Source of the DNA: Methanomicrobiaceae archaeon
Lineage (GTDB): Archaea > Halobacteriota > Methanomicrobia > Methanomicrobiales > Methanomicrobiaceae
DNA length: 64,000 nucleotides
Assembly: GCA_029762625.1 (NCBI GenBank)
Contig: JARVGI010000005.1
Span: 58,804 to 122,803 of the forward strand
Reading direction: 5' to 3'
The notes below the pieces were generated by a model. The model searched no databases, was not told where the DNA came from, and was given only the letters and a program-made list of their open reading frames with translations. A program made the position numbers and the translations under genes. Shown piece after piece: positions 1 to 9,126 of the stretch; the first letter of the stretch is position 1; each line of letters begins with the position of its first letter.

Positions 1-1097
1 TAACGCTCCATCTTCTGCCCGGTCACGTCATACGCGTCCTGCGGGATGTCCATGCCACCCAGGGGGAGCATGCTCATGACCTGTTTGAGAGGGCCCATTT
101 TTTTGAGCGCTTCCATCTGCTTGTACATGTCGCGAAGGGTGAACTTGCCCTTCATGAGGGCATTCATATCCACCTCATCCTCGCCGATCACCTCTTCCGC
201 GCGCTCGACGAGCGCCCGCAGGTCGCCCATACCGAGCAGGCGGGAGATGAAACCGTCGGGATCAAACCGCTCGATGTCGTCGATGGTCTCACCGCTCCCG
301 ATGAACACGATACCGCTTTGCGTCTCGGAGACCGCCGAGAGCGCGCCGCCGCCCTTGGCCGTCCCGTCCATCTTGGTGATGATCACGCCGTCGATGTTGA
401 TGGCGTCGTGGAAGCGGCGCGCCTGGTCCCGCGCCTGCTGGCCCAGCGCCGCATCGATGACAAGCCAGCGGTGGCTGGCCCGGGTGAGCTCGTTGATCCG
501 GACGATCTCGTCGATAAGGTCGTCCTCGAGCGCGTGCCTGCCCTGCGTGTCGATGATGACGACCTCGGCATGTTTGAGCTCCCCCAGCCCGCGCCGGACG
601 ATCGCCACGGCGTCCTTTTCCCCGGGATCGCCGTAGCAGGGAACATTGATCTTCGTGCACAGGGTAGTTAACTGGGCGTAGGCGCCGGGCCGAAATACAT
701 CGGCACAGATCACGCCCACGCGGAGACCTTTGCGCTGGAAATAGCGGGCGAGCTTGGCCGTGGTGGTGGTCTTCCCGCTCCCCTGCAGCCCCGCCATGAG
801 GATGGTCTGCGGACCCAGCTGCACCTCCGCCCCCTGCCCCATGAGGTTGACCAGTTCCTGGTAGACGATGCGCAACACGTGCTCGCGCACGCTCATCCCT
901 TTCGGGGGTTCCTCATCGAGGGCGCGCTGCTTGATCGCCTGTGACAGCTGCATCACCAGCTTGACATTGACATCGGCCCCGATGAGGGCGCGCTGGAGAT
1001 CCCGGACCAGCTCATCGACCGCAGCCTTGTCGATGACCGTTTTGCCCGCCAGTTTCTTCAGTGCGTCCTTGAGTCCGCTTCCCAGCCTATCGAGCAC
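1..1097 (-). CDS. srp54: Signal recognition particle GTPase SRP54 (partial, C-terminus outside the window)
   Basis: This is the SRP GTPase that binds signal sequences and 7S RNA and docks with FtsY at the membrane. About 365 codons are visible, covering the N, G and start of the M domain. Visible motifs are the P-loop [30 protein letters not shown] and [14 protein letters not shown]. The start is GTG at 1097, four bases after the ftsY stop, with a strong GAGGAGG ribosome binding site inside the end of ftsY. The methionine-rich M domain begins but is cut by the window edge. It is the last visible gene of a translation/export operon. Confidence 0.95.
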   Translation of the reverse strand, partial: MLDRLGSGLKDALKKLAGKTVIDKAAVDELVRDLQRALIGADVNVKLVMQLSQAIKQRALDEEPPKGMSVREHVLRIVYQELVNLMGQGAEVQLGPQTILMAGLQGSGKTTTTAKLARYFQRKGLRVGVICADVFRPGAYAQLTTLCTKINVPCYGDPGEKDAVAIVRRGLGELKHAEVVIIDTQGRHALEDDLIDEIVRINELTRASHRWLVIDAALGQQARDQARRFHDAINIDGVIITKMDGTAKGGGALSAVSETQSGIVFIGSGETIDDIERFDPDGFISRLLGMGDLRALVERAEEVIGEDEVDMNALMKGKFTLRDMYKQMEALKKMGPLKQVMSMLPLGGMDIPQDAYDVTGQKMER

Positions 1098-1100
1098 CCT

Positions 1101-2177
1101 TTATTCCTCCTCGCGCAGGAGTTCGTCCACCACATCTTCGGGCCGGAACGGGATGACATCGTCGTAACTCTGCCCCACGCCGAGAAACATGACCGGCTTT
1201 CCGATGGTATGGGCGATGGATATGGCCGCCCCTCCCCGGGGATCCATGTCCGCCTTGGTCAGCACCACGGCGTCGGTGCCCACCGCGTTGTTGAACTCTT
1301 CAGCGCGGATGACCGCGTCGTTGCCCGCCACCGCTTCGTCGACATAGACCACGAGGTCGGGCTTCATCACCCGGCGGATCTTTTCCAGCTGGTTCATGAG
1401 GTTGGCGCGGTTGTGGAACCGACCGGCGGTGTCGGCGAGCACGACGTCGATGCCGTGGGCGGTGGCGTACTGCACCGTGTCAAAGAGCACGGCGGACGGG
1501 TCGGCCCCCTCCTGGTGGCAGATTGCCTTCACCCCGACACGATCGGCATGCGTTTTCATCTGCTCGGTGGCGCCCGCCCTGAACGTGTCGCCCGAGCCGA
1601 TCACCACAGAATACCCCTGTTTCCGGAGGTACTGTGCAATTTTCGCGATCGTGGTCGTTTTACCCGTGCCGTTCACCCCCGTGAAGAGCACTTTTACGGG
1701 GCGTTCATGAGAATCGATGTACCCGGTGAGGGAGAACCCTTCCCCGAGCACGGTGAGGAGGGCTCTTTTAAGCGTATCCATCACGAGGGTGTCCACCGAT
1801 GCGCCGATCTTTCTGCTCCTCCCCACGAGATCGGATCGCATATGCTCGACGATGGCTTCTGCCACGGGCAGCGCCACGTCATTTTCGAGCAGCACGATCT
1901 CCAGCTCCTGCAGCGGTTCGGCGACATCCTTCTCGCCGAGCATCACCTCACGGTCGGTGACCAGCACCCGGACACGCTCGGTAAACGTCGATGTCTTCTT
2001 CGCGGCTTTTTCTTCGGGAGCCTGCGCCTCTTCCCCTGCGGCCTTTTCTTCAAACCCGGGGGCGGGTGCATCGCCGGCGGTGAGGGGGCCCTCCGGGGCA
2101 GCCTCAGCCGCGGACTCGATGGTGAGCCCGAGCTTCTCTTTGACGCCTCTGAGCCTGTCTTTCAGTGAACCGAACAT
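1101..2177 (-). CDS. ftsY: SRP receptor FtsY
   Basis: FtsY is the membrane-associated receptor GTPase for SRP54. The first 80 or so residues are a charged, Ala/Glu-rich linker, followed by the NG domain with P-loop GVNGTGKTTTIAKIA, the DTAGRFHNRANLM motif and the TKADMD specificity motif. Its 358 residues are normal for an archaeal FtsY with an acidic extension. It starts four bases after the prefoldin stop and ends four bases before the SRP54 GTG, so SRP54 and its receptor are co-transcribed and probably translationally coupled. Confidence 0.96.
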   Translation of the reverse strand: MFGSLKDRLRGVKEKLGLTIESAAEAAPEGPLTAGDAPAPGFEEKAAGEEAQAPEEKAAKKTSTFTERVRVLVTDREVMLGEKDVAEPLQELEIVLLENDVALPVAEAIVEHMRSDLVGRSRKIGASVDTLVMDTLKRALLTVLGEGFSLTGYIDSHERPVKVLFTGVNGTGKTTTIAKIAQYLRKQGYSVVIGSGDTFRAGATEQMKTHADRVGVKAICHQEGADPSAVLFDTVQYATAHGIDVVLADTAGRFHNRANLMNQLEKIRRVMKPDLVVYVDEAVAGNDAVIRAEEFNNAVGTDAVVLTKADMDPRGGAAISIAHTIGKPVMFLGVGQSYDDVIPFRPEDVVDELLREEE

Positions 2178-2180
2178 GAA

Positions 2181-2630
2181 TTATTGACCTTTCTGGGACG
2201 AACGGGCCTTCCTGTAGGTCATCTCAATCCGTTGTGCCACTTCGTTGGCCTGGTTTCGGATCTCGTTGATATTGGCGGAGAGTTTCTTTATCATCGCTTC
2301 CATTTCCGTGGTGCGATCCTGCAAAAAGTCGATCGCCTCCGCGTTGCTGCGCTCGACCACCACATCGGATCCGATATTGAGGAGAACCCGATCCGGATCG
2401 GTCACCTTCACCCGCAGGCTTGCCCCTCCACCGAGCTGGAGCAGCACCACATCGCTGCCATTCTCGCCCAGTTCTTTCAGCGTGTCGATGGCGGCGAACG
2501 ACTCGAAGCGCCGCTGCTCGATCATCTGCATCTGCCGGGAAAGAATTTCTATCTGCTGGCCGAACTCGTTGAGATACTCCTGCAGCATCTCCATTTCGCG
2601 CCCCTGCACGGTTTCCACGTTATTCACCAT
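2181..2630 (-). CDS. pfdA: Prefoldin alpha subunit
   Basis: This is the alpha subunit of the hexameric prefoldin (GimC) chaperone that hands unfolded proteins to the thermosome. The 149 residues form two long helices flanking a beta-hairpin core (around DVVLLQLGGGASLRVKV), the usual prefoldin-alpha plan. I chose ATG at 2630; in-frame TTG codons just upstream are less likely. The start lies inside the L18a gene, which ends at 2620, so translation is coupled. Clustering with L18a, aIF6 and FtsY is typical of euryarchaea. Confidence 0.93.
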   Translation of the reverse strand: MVNNVETVQGREMEMLQEYLNEFGQQIEILSRQMQMIEQRRFESFAAIDTLKELGENGSDVVLLQLGGGASLRVKVTDPDRVLLNIGSDVVVERSNAEAIDFLQDRTTEMEAMIKKLSANINEIRNQANEVAQRIEMTYRKARSSQKGQ

Positions 2631-2805
2631 CAACAAGGTTTACGCCAGAAACGGTGATATAATTTCTCTTGAGCCGGTGTTTGCTCCCCAGATCCGCAAG
2701 AATTCGTTCCTGCGCCTGTTTTTCATTCGGGGCGCCGACTATCTTGCTGAAGGTCTTCCACTCGCCGCTGATTTTAAACGTTCCCGTCACTTCATATTGT
2801 GCCAT
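2620..2805 (-). CDS. rpl18a: 50S ribosomal protein L18Ae (LX/L20a)
   Basis: A 61-residue ribosomal protein of the archaeal LX (L18a/L20a) family. It opens with AQYEVTGTFKISGEWKTF and ends ITVSGVNLVDGE, which fits the short archaeal form. It begins four bases after the aIF6 stop and overlaps the prefoldin start. Its position between aIF6 and prefoldin alpha supports the call. Confidence 0.93.
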   Translation of the reverse strand: MAQYEVTGTFKISGEWKTFSKIVGAPNEKQAQERILADLGSKHRLKRNYITVSGVNLVDGE

Positions 2806-2809
2806 ACCA

Positions 2810-3472
2810 TCACTCCAAAAATCCGAAAACTTCCTCTATTCTTCCCAGCTCGAACCCGCTCGTATACTGCCCCGCAAGGAAACCCCTGCTGTTAGCGACA
2901 AGGCCGGTCCCGATAAGCCCGCTTCCCATGTTCACCGAACCCGTTCCGATGGGAAGGTCGGACATTGCCTCGAGATGGGCGATCTCCTGAGCGGTCGCAC
3001 GGGCATGCACGAGCACCCCGCGATTCGTGCTCACCGCTGCCATGCCGACGGTGGGCAGCCCACCGAGCGTGCCCATAAGCACCGGTACTTTACAAAATGA
3101 ACCGATCTCCTCTGCCAGACTCTCGGGCATTCCCGGATGCACCACCGCAAACATGTCATTGACCAGAATCACGTTGCCTGCGGCATTCATGCTGCGCTCG
3201 AGCAGCATCACGTCACGGTACTCCTCCAGCACCGCCCGCTCCTCGGGGGTGATGAGCCCGCTGACGACCAGCCCGTGCGAGTTCCCGGCAAGCAGCGACC
3301 CGACGATGGAACTTCCCTGCAGGGTGGTTGACACAATCTCGACATCGAGTTCGCCCCTCACTGCTGCGGTGAACGTTTCCGGTGCCGATGGCGGGATGAC
3401 TGCGATATCCTCGAATACCCGTGAGAACACTCCGATGTGTGGATCGCCGGCAAAATCGATCGTATCGGTCAT
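2810..3472 (-). CDS. eif6: Translation initiation factor aIF6
   Basis: aIF6 is the ribosome anti-association factor that binds the large subunit. The 220 residues show the family's repeated pseudo-fivefold pattern ([68 protein letters not shown]), at the usual full length. It follows L31e almost directly and precedes L18a, a standard archaeal order. No anomaly is seen. Confidence 0.96.
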   Translation of the reverse strand: MTDTIDFAGDPHIGVFSRVFEDIAVIPPSAPETFTAAVRGELDVEIVSTTLQGSSIVGSLLAGNSHGLVVSGLITPEERAVLEEYRDVMLLERSMNAAGNVILVNDMFAVVHPGMPESLAEEIGSFCKVPVLMGTLGGLPTVGMAAVSTNRGVLVHARATAQEIAHLEAMSDLPIGTGSVNMGSGLIGTGLVANSRGFLAGQYTSGFELGRIEEVFGFLE

Positions 3473-3473
3473 C

Positions 3474-3737
3474 TCACTCCTCGGCGAGCTCGGCCTGAAC
3501 CTGCCCGTCCTCGAATTTCATGGCGCGTACGCGTATCTTCCTCGGGGGTTTTTCACTGCCCCGATCCCACACCTTCTCGTTGATGCTGCGGTCAAGCTTG
3601 ACATCCTCGCTCTTCATGTGCTTGACAAGAAATGCGCGGATATCTTTGACTGCTTTGTGGCTCCGCTTCCACCGGGGAGCCCGTTTTGCGTCACGGAGAG
3701 GGATCACATAGATCTGTTCTTTCAGTACATCGACCAT
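3474..3737 (-). CDS. rpl31e: 50S ribosomal protein L31e
   Basis: An 87-residue large-subunit protein near the polypeptide exit tunnel. The sequence carries [20 protein letters not shown] and the basic [16 protein letters not shown] segment typical of L31e. It sits between L39e, whose stop lies four bases before its ATG, and aIF6, as in most euryarchaea. Confidence 0.96.
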   Translation of the reverse strand: MVDVLKEQIYVIPLRDAKRAPRWKRSHKAVKDIRAFLVKHMKSEDVKLDRSINEKVWDRGSEKPPRKIRVRAMKFEDGQVQAELAEE

Positions 3738-3741
3738 GCGC

Positions 3742-3894
3742 TCACACCTTCAGAGAACTGCGGCGCCAGCTGCGGCGGCGCGGATGGGAACTCACGTTTC
3801 TTTTCGTCCTGATCATCACCCAGGCTGGCACACGGCGGTTCTGCTCGCACGCTTTCGCCAGCCTGATTTTTCGACCTTTCGTCACTTTGCTCAT
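3742..3894 (-). CDS. rpl39e: 50S ribosomal protein L39e
   Basis: A small 50-residue, highly basic protein of the exit tunnel, easily missed by ORF callers. The reverse strand reads [20 protein letters not shown] and continues with [12 protein letters not shown] and a basic C-terminus. This matches L39e in length and in its Trp and Arg pattern. It ends directly before L31e, its usual partner. Confidence 0.95.
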   Translation of the reverse strand: MSKVTKGRKIRLAKACEQNRRVPAWVMIRTKRNVSSHPRRRSWRRSSLKV

Positions 3895-3915
3895 AGTATT
3901 CACCAGATATGATTG

Positions 3916-4506
3916 TTACCCGCAGACGACACCCACGACAAGCGACTGTCGGTGGTGGGCGGGGAAGAGCGGTGCAGGATCGCACCCGCGCTCGCGCAAC
4001 GCCCCCCTGATTTCGTGCTCGTAATCGCCGTTCTCGATCTCCCCGGTCTCCCCGAACCGGACCACCAGGTGCCGTTCGGCGAGGCGTTTGACCTCGGTGG
4101 TGCCGAATCCGAGCAGGGGGCGGACATAGCTGCACCCGAGACGCGCCTCAATGCTCTGCACCTCAGCGGCGGAGAGCATGGGGACACGGTCGTTGAGCCT
4201 TGTTCCGTCACCCACGACCGGGTACAGCGCGGCAAGGCTCGATAAGGCATGGCGATGCACGAGGTTGATGGCATCGTTCGGGTAGCCGCATCCCACCACC
4301 AGATCACATGCCTCCTGCAGGAATGCGTCGCCGAGCACCCTCGTGACATGGGGAAGGCCCAGTACCTGCGCCGCGTTCTGTACGGCTGCAATGTCGCGCT
4401 CCGGGCGAAACACGAAGGTATTGAGCTCGACCTCGTAGTCGCGGGAGAGCATGACCGCAGCGAGCGCACTGTCCTTGCCACCACTGAAGAGAATCCCGGC
4501 TTTCAT
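3916..4506 (-). CDS. PP-loop superfamily ATPase (DUF7411-like), function unknown
   Basis: A 196-residue N-type ATP pyrophosphatase-like protein. The N-terminal LFSGGKDSALAA is the PP-loop that adenylates substrates in tRNA thiolases, GMP synthetase and asparagine synthetase relatives. Two cysteines, in VGCGYP and RLGCSYVR, could serve chemistry, but no second domain is present. Its ATG overlaps the PDCD5 stop (ATGA) and it precedes L39e, so it is part of the ribosomal protein operon. That context suggests RNA modification or translation, which is an inference; the substrate is unknown. Confidence 0.8.
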   Translation of the reverse strand: MKAGILFSGGKDSALAAVMLSRDYEVELNTFVFRPERDIAAVQNAAQVLGLPHVTRVLGDAFLQEACDLVVGCGYPNDAINLVHRHALSSLAALYPVVGDGTRLNDRVPMLSAAEVQSIEARLGCSYVRPLLGFGTTEVKRLAERHLVVRFGETGEIENGDYEHEIRGALRERGCDPAPLFPAHHRQSLVVGVVCG

Positions 4507-4841
4507 TTTCTTTTGATAGTGAAATCCCGTTTTCCAGGGGCAATCTGCTGCAGGAGCGCCTTCAGCTGCTGGTCGGTGAGGCGCTCGCGTAGCCTTCCGC
4601 TCTGGGCAAGCACGACCAGCTGCTGTTCGATTGCCCGGGCAAACTCTGGGCGGGTGAGTTTGATGGTGTTAAGGCGCTCACGGGCCTGAGGGTCAAGTAC
4701 CTGCTTCAGAATCAGCTGGATCTGTGCATCCAGTTGTTTCTGGCGTTCGTACTCCTCTTCCATCGCTCCCTGATCCGCCTGCTGACGCTGGAGCTGTTCA
4801 AGCCTTCGCCGACGAAGTTCTGCCAGCTCGTCATCGCCCAT
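4503..4841 (-). CDS. PDCD5-family nucleic-acid-binding protein
   Basis: A 112-residue archaeal homologue of PDCD5/TFAR19. It is helix-rich, with a charged Gln/Arg N-terminal helix (MGDDELAELRRRRLEQLQ) and a conserved C-terminal core around RLNTIKLTRPEFARAIE. I chose ATG at 4841; a GTG nine bases upstream is possible. It follows S19e closely, a conserved archaeal pairing, and overlaps the PP-loop gene by four bases. Its molecular role in archaea is not settled; DNA binding is the usual annotation. Confidence 0.92.
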   Translation of the reverse strand: MGDDELAELRRRRLEQLQRQQADQGAMEEEYERQKQLDAQIQLILKQVLDPQARERLNTIKLTRPEFARAIEQQLVVLAQSGRLRERLTDQQLKALLQQIAPGKRDFTIKRK

Positions 4842-4856
4842 AATTATCACTCATTT

Positions 4857-5306
4857 TTAATATTTTGCAAGCTCGGGAACCGTTTCGGCCACGCTTGTTT
4901 TGAGACCGTTTGCGATCCGGTCGATAAACGAGCGGCCCTTTGGGGACACAACCCTTCCCGTGCCTGCACGCTCGATAAGCCCGGCTTCCTCGAGCTGCTG
5001 GAGCGCCTTGCGGAGCACAGAACCACTTCCCCTCCGGAACTGGTAGGGATTGGATCCGCGGTCACGGTTCCCGCCATAGAATGTTCTCATACGCTGTACA
5101 CCGACCGGCCCGTCGATATAGACGCGGCGCAGGATGGAGGCCGTACGGATATACCACCAATCATCCTGATTCGGCGGTGCCTGTTTGTGAACCCCCGTCT
5201 TAGCAAACGATGCCCACTCCGGCGGCGTGATCGGCTCAAGTGCTTTGAGCTCCTCTGCCGTTTTGTTGATGAGCACGGCGGGGGGTATGTCAAATACCGT
5301 TGTCAT
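4857..5306 (-). CDS. rps19e: 30S ribosomal protein S19e
   Basis: A 149-residue small-subunit protein. Characteristic segments are the DDWWYIRTASILRRVYIDGP region and the winged-helix part with YQFRRGSGSVLRKALQQLE. It is the first gene of the minus-strand translation operon running to SRP54. A GTGAGGA ribosome binding site stands before the ATG, and AT-rich TATA-like stretches lie upstream. Confidence 0.96.
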   Translation of the reverse strand: MTTVFDIPPAVLINKTAEELKALEPITPPEWASFAKTGVHKQAPPNQDDWWYIRTASILRRVYIDGPVGVQRMRTFYGGNRDRGSNPYQFRRGSGSVLRKALQQLEEAGLIERAGTGRVVSPKGRSFIDRIANGLKTSVAETVPELAKY

Positions 5307-5334
5307 GTAGTATCCTCACTATCAATGTATCTAA

Positions 5335-5380
5335 TAGCAGTCTTTACATATTTGTACAATGCCCTTTTAATTATTTCGAG
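5335..5380 (-). promoter_or_regulatory. Promoter region of the S19e operon
   Basis: On the minus strand, 30 to 75 bases before the S19e ATG, there are two AT-rich candidates for an archaeal TATA box: AAATAATTAAAAGG further up and ACAAATATGTAAAG closer. The closer one fits a short 5' leader. Which is used cannot be decided from sequence alone. Confidence 0.45.
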
Positions 5381-5389
5381 CAGTCGCCC

Positions 5390-5626
5390 TCATGGTTTCG
5401 GGCTTCGCGCGCCGAGGATCATGGTCCGCCCCCGTACCTGGAATAGGCGCGCTCCTGCACGCCGGGCGACATCGTCTGGGTCGATCTCGCAGCTCCTGAG
5501 CCACTTGATCTTCACTGCGGGGCGGGTTTTCAGCTGCATGCGGATCTCGTCGACGATCGCGCCGGTGCACCCCTGCTTCCCGATCCAGACGGTGGCTTTC
5601 ATCGTTTGAAACGGCTCATTCCCCAT
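5390..5626 (-). CDS. YhbY/CRM-domain RNA-binding protein
   Basis: A 78-residue single CRM domain (YhbY family), found in ribosome-associated and RNA-splicing proteins. The pattern WIGKQGCTGAIVDEIRMQLK, then VKIKWLR and the terminal RGRTMILGAR, fits the family; the GxxG-like loop is GKQG. The start may be ATG 5626, overlapping the RNase P stop, or ATG 5602 (MKATVWIG), since family members often begin close to the latter. Coupling with RNase P subunit 4 suggests an RNA-processing role. Confidence 0.83.
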   Translation of the reverse strand: MGNEPFQTMKATVWIGKQGCTGAIVDEIRMQLKTRPAVKIKWLRSCEIDPDDVARRAGARLFQVRGRTMILGARSPKP

Positions 5627-5939
5627 TATCCGGCTTCACCACCCGATAGCGCCGCTGGTACCCGCAGGCAAGGCAGGTGACCACCACCTTCCCGCCATGG
5701 ATCCGCACCCGTGCATTTTTTCCGAACACCAGATACGCATGGCACCGCCGGCAATACCTCCGCCGCAGCGCCCTTGGAATCCTCACGCGTGTGCGCATCG
5801 CGATCGCTAATGCACGCTCCACGTAACGGTCGCTCCACGCAGGGTGCTCTGCATGGACGCGTTCTGCTTCGGCAAAGAGGGTCTCGATGCGTTCCATCGC
5901 GATTTTCCGCCGGTTCGGGTGCTGTGATCTCGCTGCCAT
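5616..5939 (-). CDS. rnp4: RNase P protein component 4 (Rpp21/Rpr2)
   Basis: A subunit of archaeal RNase P, which trims 5' leaders from pre-tRNAs. It has an N-terminal helical half (ERIETLFAEAERVH) and a zinc ribbon with CRRC and CLAC cysteine pairs, separated by the basic NARVRIHGGKVVVT segment. The length of 107 residues is typical. It overlaps the YhbY gene by about ten bases and diverges from the radical SAM gene at 6007. Confidence 0.92.
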   Translation of the reverse strand: MAARSQHPNRRKIAMERIETLFAEAERVHAEHPAWSDRYVERALAIAMRTRVRIPRALRRRYCRRCHAYLVFGKNARVRIHGGKVVVTCLACGYQRRYRVVKPDNGE

Positions 5940-6006
5940 CTCTGTTGTCCGCCACCCCGGGTACAGCTACAATGATTTTTCCTCCAGGATAATATAGCAC
6001 AGGGTA

Positions 6007-7008
6007 ATGCACTCATCCTACACCCATTGCGAACTCTGCGAATGGCGGTGCGGGGTCGACCGGCTCGCGGGCACGCGCGGAGTCTGCCGCGTCGGGTCCG
6101 CGGAGGTGGCGGCGATCAGCTGTTCGGAGACACTGCGCAGTATGTCGGTCACCCTGCTCGGGTGCTGCTACCGCTGCCTGCACTGCAACGCCTACCGCAT
6201 CTCCCAGTATCCCGATCCCCTCTGGTGGTACGGTAGACGGCTTGATGCCGCAGAGCTCGTGGACGAGATTTGCCTGCATCTCGAGGCGGTGAAGGGAATT
6301 CCGGTGGACCAGATCAGCTTCACGGGGGGCGATCCGGCAATCCACCTCCCCTTCATCGAAGAGGTCGCCGCCGCCGTCAGGGTGCGCGGTCTTTCGCTTG
6401 GCATCGGGATCGCTACAGGTGGTTTTTCCACCCCCGGGGCAATGGAGCGTATCGCCACCATCTGCTCCAGCATCACGATAGAGATCAAAGCCTTCGACGA
6501 CTGCGTGCACCGCGCCCTCACCGGGGCGCCCGCAGGACCCGTGCTCCGCAACGCCGCCTACCTTGCCGGATGCGCCCCAGAAAAGATCAGGGTCTTTCGC
6601 ACCGTCGCCATCCCCGGCATCACCGACCGCCAGATACCGGCGATCGCTGCATATATCGCCGGTATCAACCCCGATATCCCCTACCGCCTCATCGGCTTTC
6701 GCCCGAACTTCATTCTCTACTACCACCCCGGGCCCACCATGGAGGACATGGAGCGTCTTGCAGAAGAGTGTCGGGCGCAGGGGCTGAACGACGTGGCCTG
6801 GAGCGGCTACTACCCGGAATCCATGCCTCCGGATATCGAGGAGAGAACAACGATGCTTTCGCCGCGGTATGCAGGATGTGAGGAGGCGGCACGTGCTGGG
6901 GCGTACGTCCAGAGCGTGGGCTGCCCCACCCATCCGAGAGACTGCGGTGCGTGCCCCCTCCGGCACCGCTGCCCCGCCACCCTCAGGGAGCCCTGGAACC
7001 GCCGCTGA
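6007..7008 (+). CDS. Radical SAM protein with extra cysteine clusters
   Basis: A 333-residue radical SAM enzyme related to pyruvate-formate-lyase activases (PflX-like). The [4Fe-4S]/SAM motif is CCYRCLHC (CxxxCxxC) near residue 53, and FTGGDP is the SAM-binding GGE-like motif. Before it is a cysteine-rich N-terminal cap (CELCEWRCG, then GVC), and at the C-terminus a GCPTHPRDCGACPLRHRC cluster that could bind another Fe-S centre. The substrate is not evident and no neighbouring glycyl-radical enzyme is present. It starts at ATG 6007 in a divergent promoter shared with RNase P subunit 4. Confidence 0.82.
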   Translation: MHSSYTHCELCEWRCGVDRLAGTRGVCRVGSAEVAAISCSETLRSMSVTLLGCCYRCLHCNAYRISQYPDPLWWYGRRLDAAELVDEICLHLEAVKGIPVDQISFTGGDPAIHLPFIEEVAAAVRVRGLSLGIGIATGGFSTPGAMERIATICSSITIEIKAFDDCVHRALTGAPAGPVLRNAAYLAGCAPEKIRVFRTVAIPGITDRQIPAIAAYIAGINPDIPYRLIGFRPNFILYYHPGPTMEDMERLAEECRAQGLNDVAWSGYYPESMPPDIEERTTMLSPRYAGCEEAARAGAYVQSVGCPTHPRDCGACPLRHRCPATLREPWNRR

Positions 7009-7012
7009 CGGA

Positions 7013-7627
7013 TCAGGGGGGGAGGATGTGGACGGTGCGCCCGCAGACCATGAGCCGTTCCTCGCAGAAGAGCTTCACCGCTTCGGGCAGTGCGAGGTGC
7101 TCCTCGATGAGGATGCGGGCGGCAAGCGAATCTTCATCATCCCCGTCGCAGACCGGTACCGGGCGCTGGATGATGATGGGGCCGGTATCCACCCCCCCGT
7201 CCACGAAATGCACGGTGCAGCCCGATACCTTCACCCCGTAATTGATCGCCTGCCGCTGTGCATGGAGGCCCGCAAAACTGGGAAGGAGCGCGGGGTGAAT
7301 ATTGATCATCCTCCCCTTGAAATGGGATACGATTCCCGCATCTAAAATGCGCATGTATCCGGCGAGCACAAAGAGATCTGCATTGCATCGGTCCATCGCT
7401 TCGAGCAGGGCGGCTTCATACTCGATCTTGCCGGCGTAACCTGAGTAGTCCACCACAAAAACCGGAATACCGGCTTTCTTTGCCCGCGTAATGGCGTACG
7501 CCTGCGGGTTGTCGGTGACCAGTCCCGCGCATCGTGCAGGGAGAGATCCAGTCCCGATTGCATCGATGAGCGCCTGAAAATTGGACCCCCGTCCCGAAGC
7601 GAGAACTGCAATGCGTTTCATACCCAT
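7013..7627 (-). CDS. purN: Phosphoribosylglycinamide formyltransferase
   Basis: PurN transfers a formyl group from 10-formyl-THF to GAR in purine synthesis. Motifs include the N-terminal ASGRGSNFQALI, the catalytic NIHPALLPSFAG (Asn and His) and HFVDGGVDTGPII with the catalytic Asp. At 204 residues it is complete. It ends convergently four bases from the radical SAM gene. A second in-frame ATG lies six bases into the gene. Confidence 0.96.
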   Translation of the reverse strand: MGMKRIAVLASGRGSNFQALIDAIGTGSLPARCAGLVTDNPQAYAITRAKKAGIPVFVVDYSGYAGKIEYEAALLEAMDRCNADLFVLAGYMRILDAGIVSHFKGRMINIHPALLPSFAGLHAQRQAINYGVKVSGCTVHFVDGGVDTGPIIIQRPVPVCDGDDEDSLAARILIEEHLALPEAVKLFCEERLMVCGRTVHILPP

Positions 7628-7647
7628 TGATTCGGCACAGGGCCCAT

Positions 7648-8928
7648 TTAATCGTTATCCTGGGGGCTGCCTTCCTGCGGCAGTATCAGCTTGACCTCGA
7701 GGATCCGTTTCCCCCGCATCTTCATGACCATAAGCCTGATGCCGGAATCAGGGATCACCACCACCTCTCCCCGCCGGGGGATGTGGCCGAGACGGTCGAT
7801 CAACAGACCGCCGACGGTCTCGTAGCTCTCGTCGAGCGGCAGCGCAATGTCGAGTGTTTCATTGAGACGGTCGACCCATGCGCGGGCATCGACGATATAG
7901 ACACCCGGTTCCACTTCCTGCACGGGGGGGGCTTCCTCATCGAATTCGTCCAGGATCTCTCCCACCAGCTCCTCAAGGATGTCCTCCACCGTGACGATCC
8001 CGGCGAATGTCCCGTACTCGTCCAGCACGATGGCCATGTGCAGTTTGCGGACCTGCAGCTCGTTGAGGAGTTCGTCGATGCGTTTGCTCTCCGGGACGAA
8101 GCACGGCTCATAGACCAGATCCTTAATCGAGGCCACCTTCCTCCCGGAATACAGGGCACCAAACACATCCTTGACATTGAGGATGCCGGTAATGTTATCC
8201 ATCTGGCCGTGGTAGACGGGAATGCGGGAGAAACCGGTTTCGTTGAAGGTATTGATGGATTCTTCAAGCGTCACCCCTTCTTCGATCATCACCACATCGG
8301 CCCGGGGAGTCAATATTTCGCGGACGTTGGTGTCTGTGAAGCGGAAGACGCGGTACAGCATCTCGTGCTCATCCTCCTCGATGGTGCCCGCTTCTTCACC
8401 CACATCGATCCACTGCTTGATCTCCTCCTCGGTAACTGCGGGTCTGGAAATCTCCGCGCGTATGGAGAACAGCCGCTTTATCGCGTCATACAGCCAGAGA
8501 AAGGGTGAGAGCACGTAACAGAGGAAGAGGACCGGGCCTGCAGAGAAAAGAGCGAATTTCTCCGTCGAACGCGCGGCGTAAGTCTTCGGGCCGATTTCGC
8601 CCAGCACCAGCATGATGAGAGTGACCACGCCGGTGGCGATGCCCACCCCGATATCCCCATAGCGCTCGATGGCAATCGAGGTGGCAATCGCCGCCGCGGC
8701 GACATTCACCACATTGTTGCCGATGAGGATGGTGATGAGGAGGTGATCGGTATTCCGCTTCACCTTTTCCAGGGCCGCAGCCCCCCGGATTTTCTGGTCG
8801 ATCAGTGTCCGGACCTTCGCCTCATTGAGGGATATCAGTGCGACCTCGGAGCCGGAAAAAAACGCAGAAAGCACGATGCACAAAGCAAATAACAGGAATC
8901 TCGCGCTTTCCGATATCATCGCATCCAC
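7648..8928 (-). CDS. CNNM/HlyC-CorC family membrane protein with CBS pair
   Basis: A 426-residue membrane protein with an N-terminal DUF21/CNNM domain of about four membrane helices (FFSGSEVALISLNEAKVRTL is a family signature), a CBS-domain pair around residues 205 to 330 and a C-terminal CorC_HlyC transporter-associated domain. Relatives are linked to Mg2+/Co2+ or Na+ homeostasis. It lies upstream of purN on the same strand with a 20-base gap. About 200 bases with no gene separate its start from the isomerase gene upstream. Confidence 0.9.
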   Translation of the reverse strand: MDAMISESARFLLFALCIVLSAFFSGSEVALISLNEAKVRTLIDQKIRGAAALEKVKRNTDHLLITILIGNNVVNVAAAAIATSIAIERYGDIGVGIATGVVTLIMLVLGEIGPKTYAARSTEKFALFSAGPVLFLCYVLSPFLWLYDAIKRLFSIRAEISRPAVTEEEIKQWIDVGEEAGTIEEDEHEMLYRVFRFTDTNVREILTPRADVVMIEEGVTLEESINTFNETGFSRIPVYHGQMDNITGILNVKDVFGALYSGRKVASIKDLVYEPCFVPESKRIDELLNELQVRKLHMAIVLDEYGTFAGIVTVEDILEELVGEILDEFDEEAPPVQEVEPGVYIVDARAWVDRLNETLDIALPLDESYETVGGLLIDRLGHIPRRGEVVVIPDSGIRLMVMKMRGKRILEVKLILPQEGSPQDND

Positions 8929-9126
8929 GCCGCAATCACGGCTCCAGGCTCATCTTCGTTCATATGCGACAAATCTATCACAATATTGCGTCAAGGGATT
9001 AATAAAACCAGCGTTATTCTGGGACTGAGCAAACCTCCTTCCTACCGCGAGTTCGCCCTTCAATCGGTTCGGTGTGCCTTCTATCACCTGGAGAGAATTC
9101 TGCTGCCGGTGCAGGTCGATTTCGCT

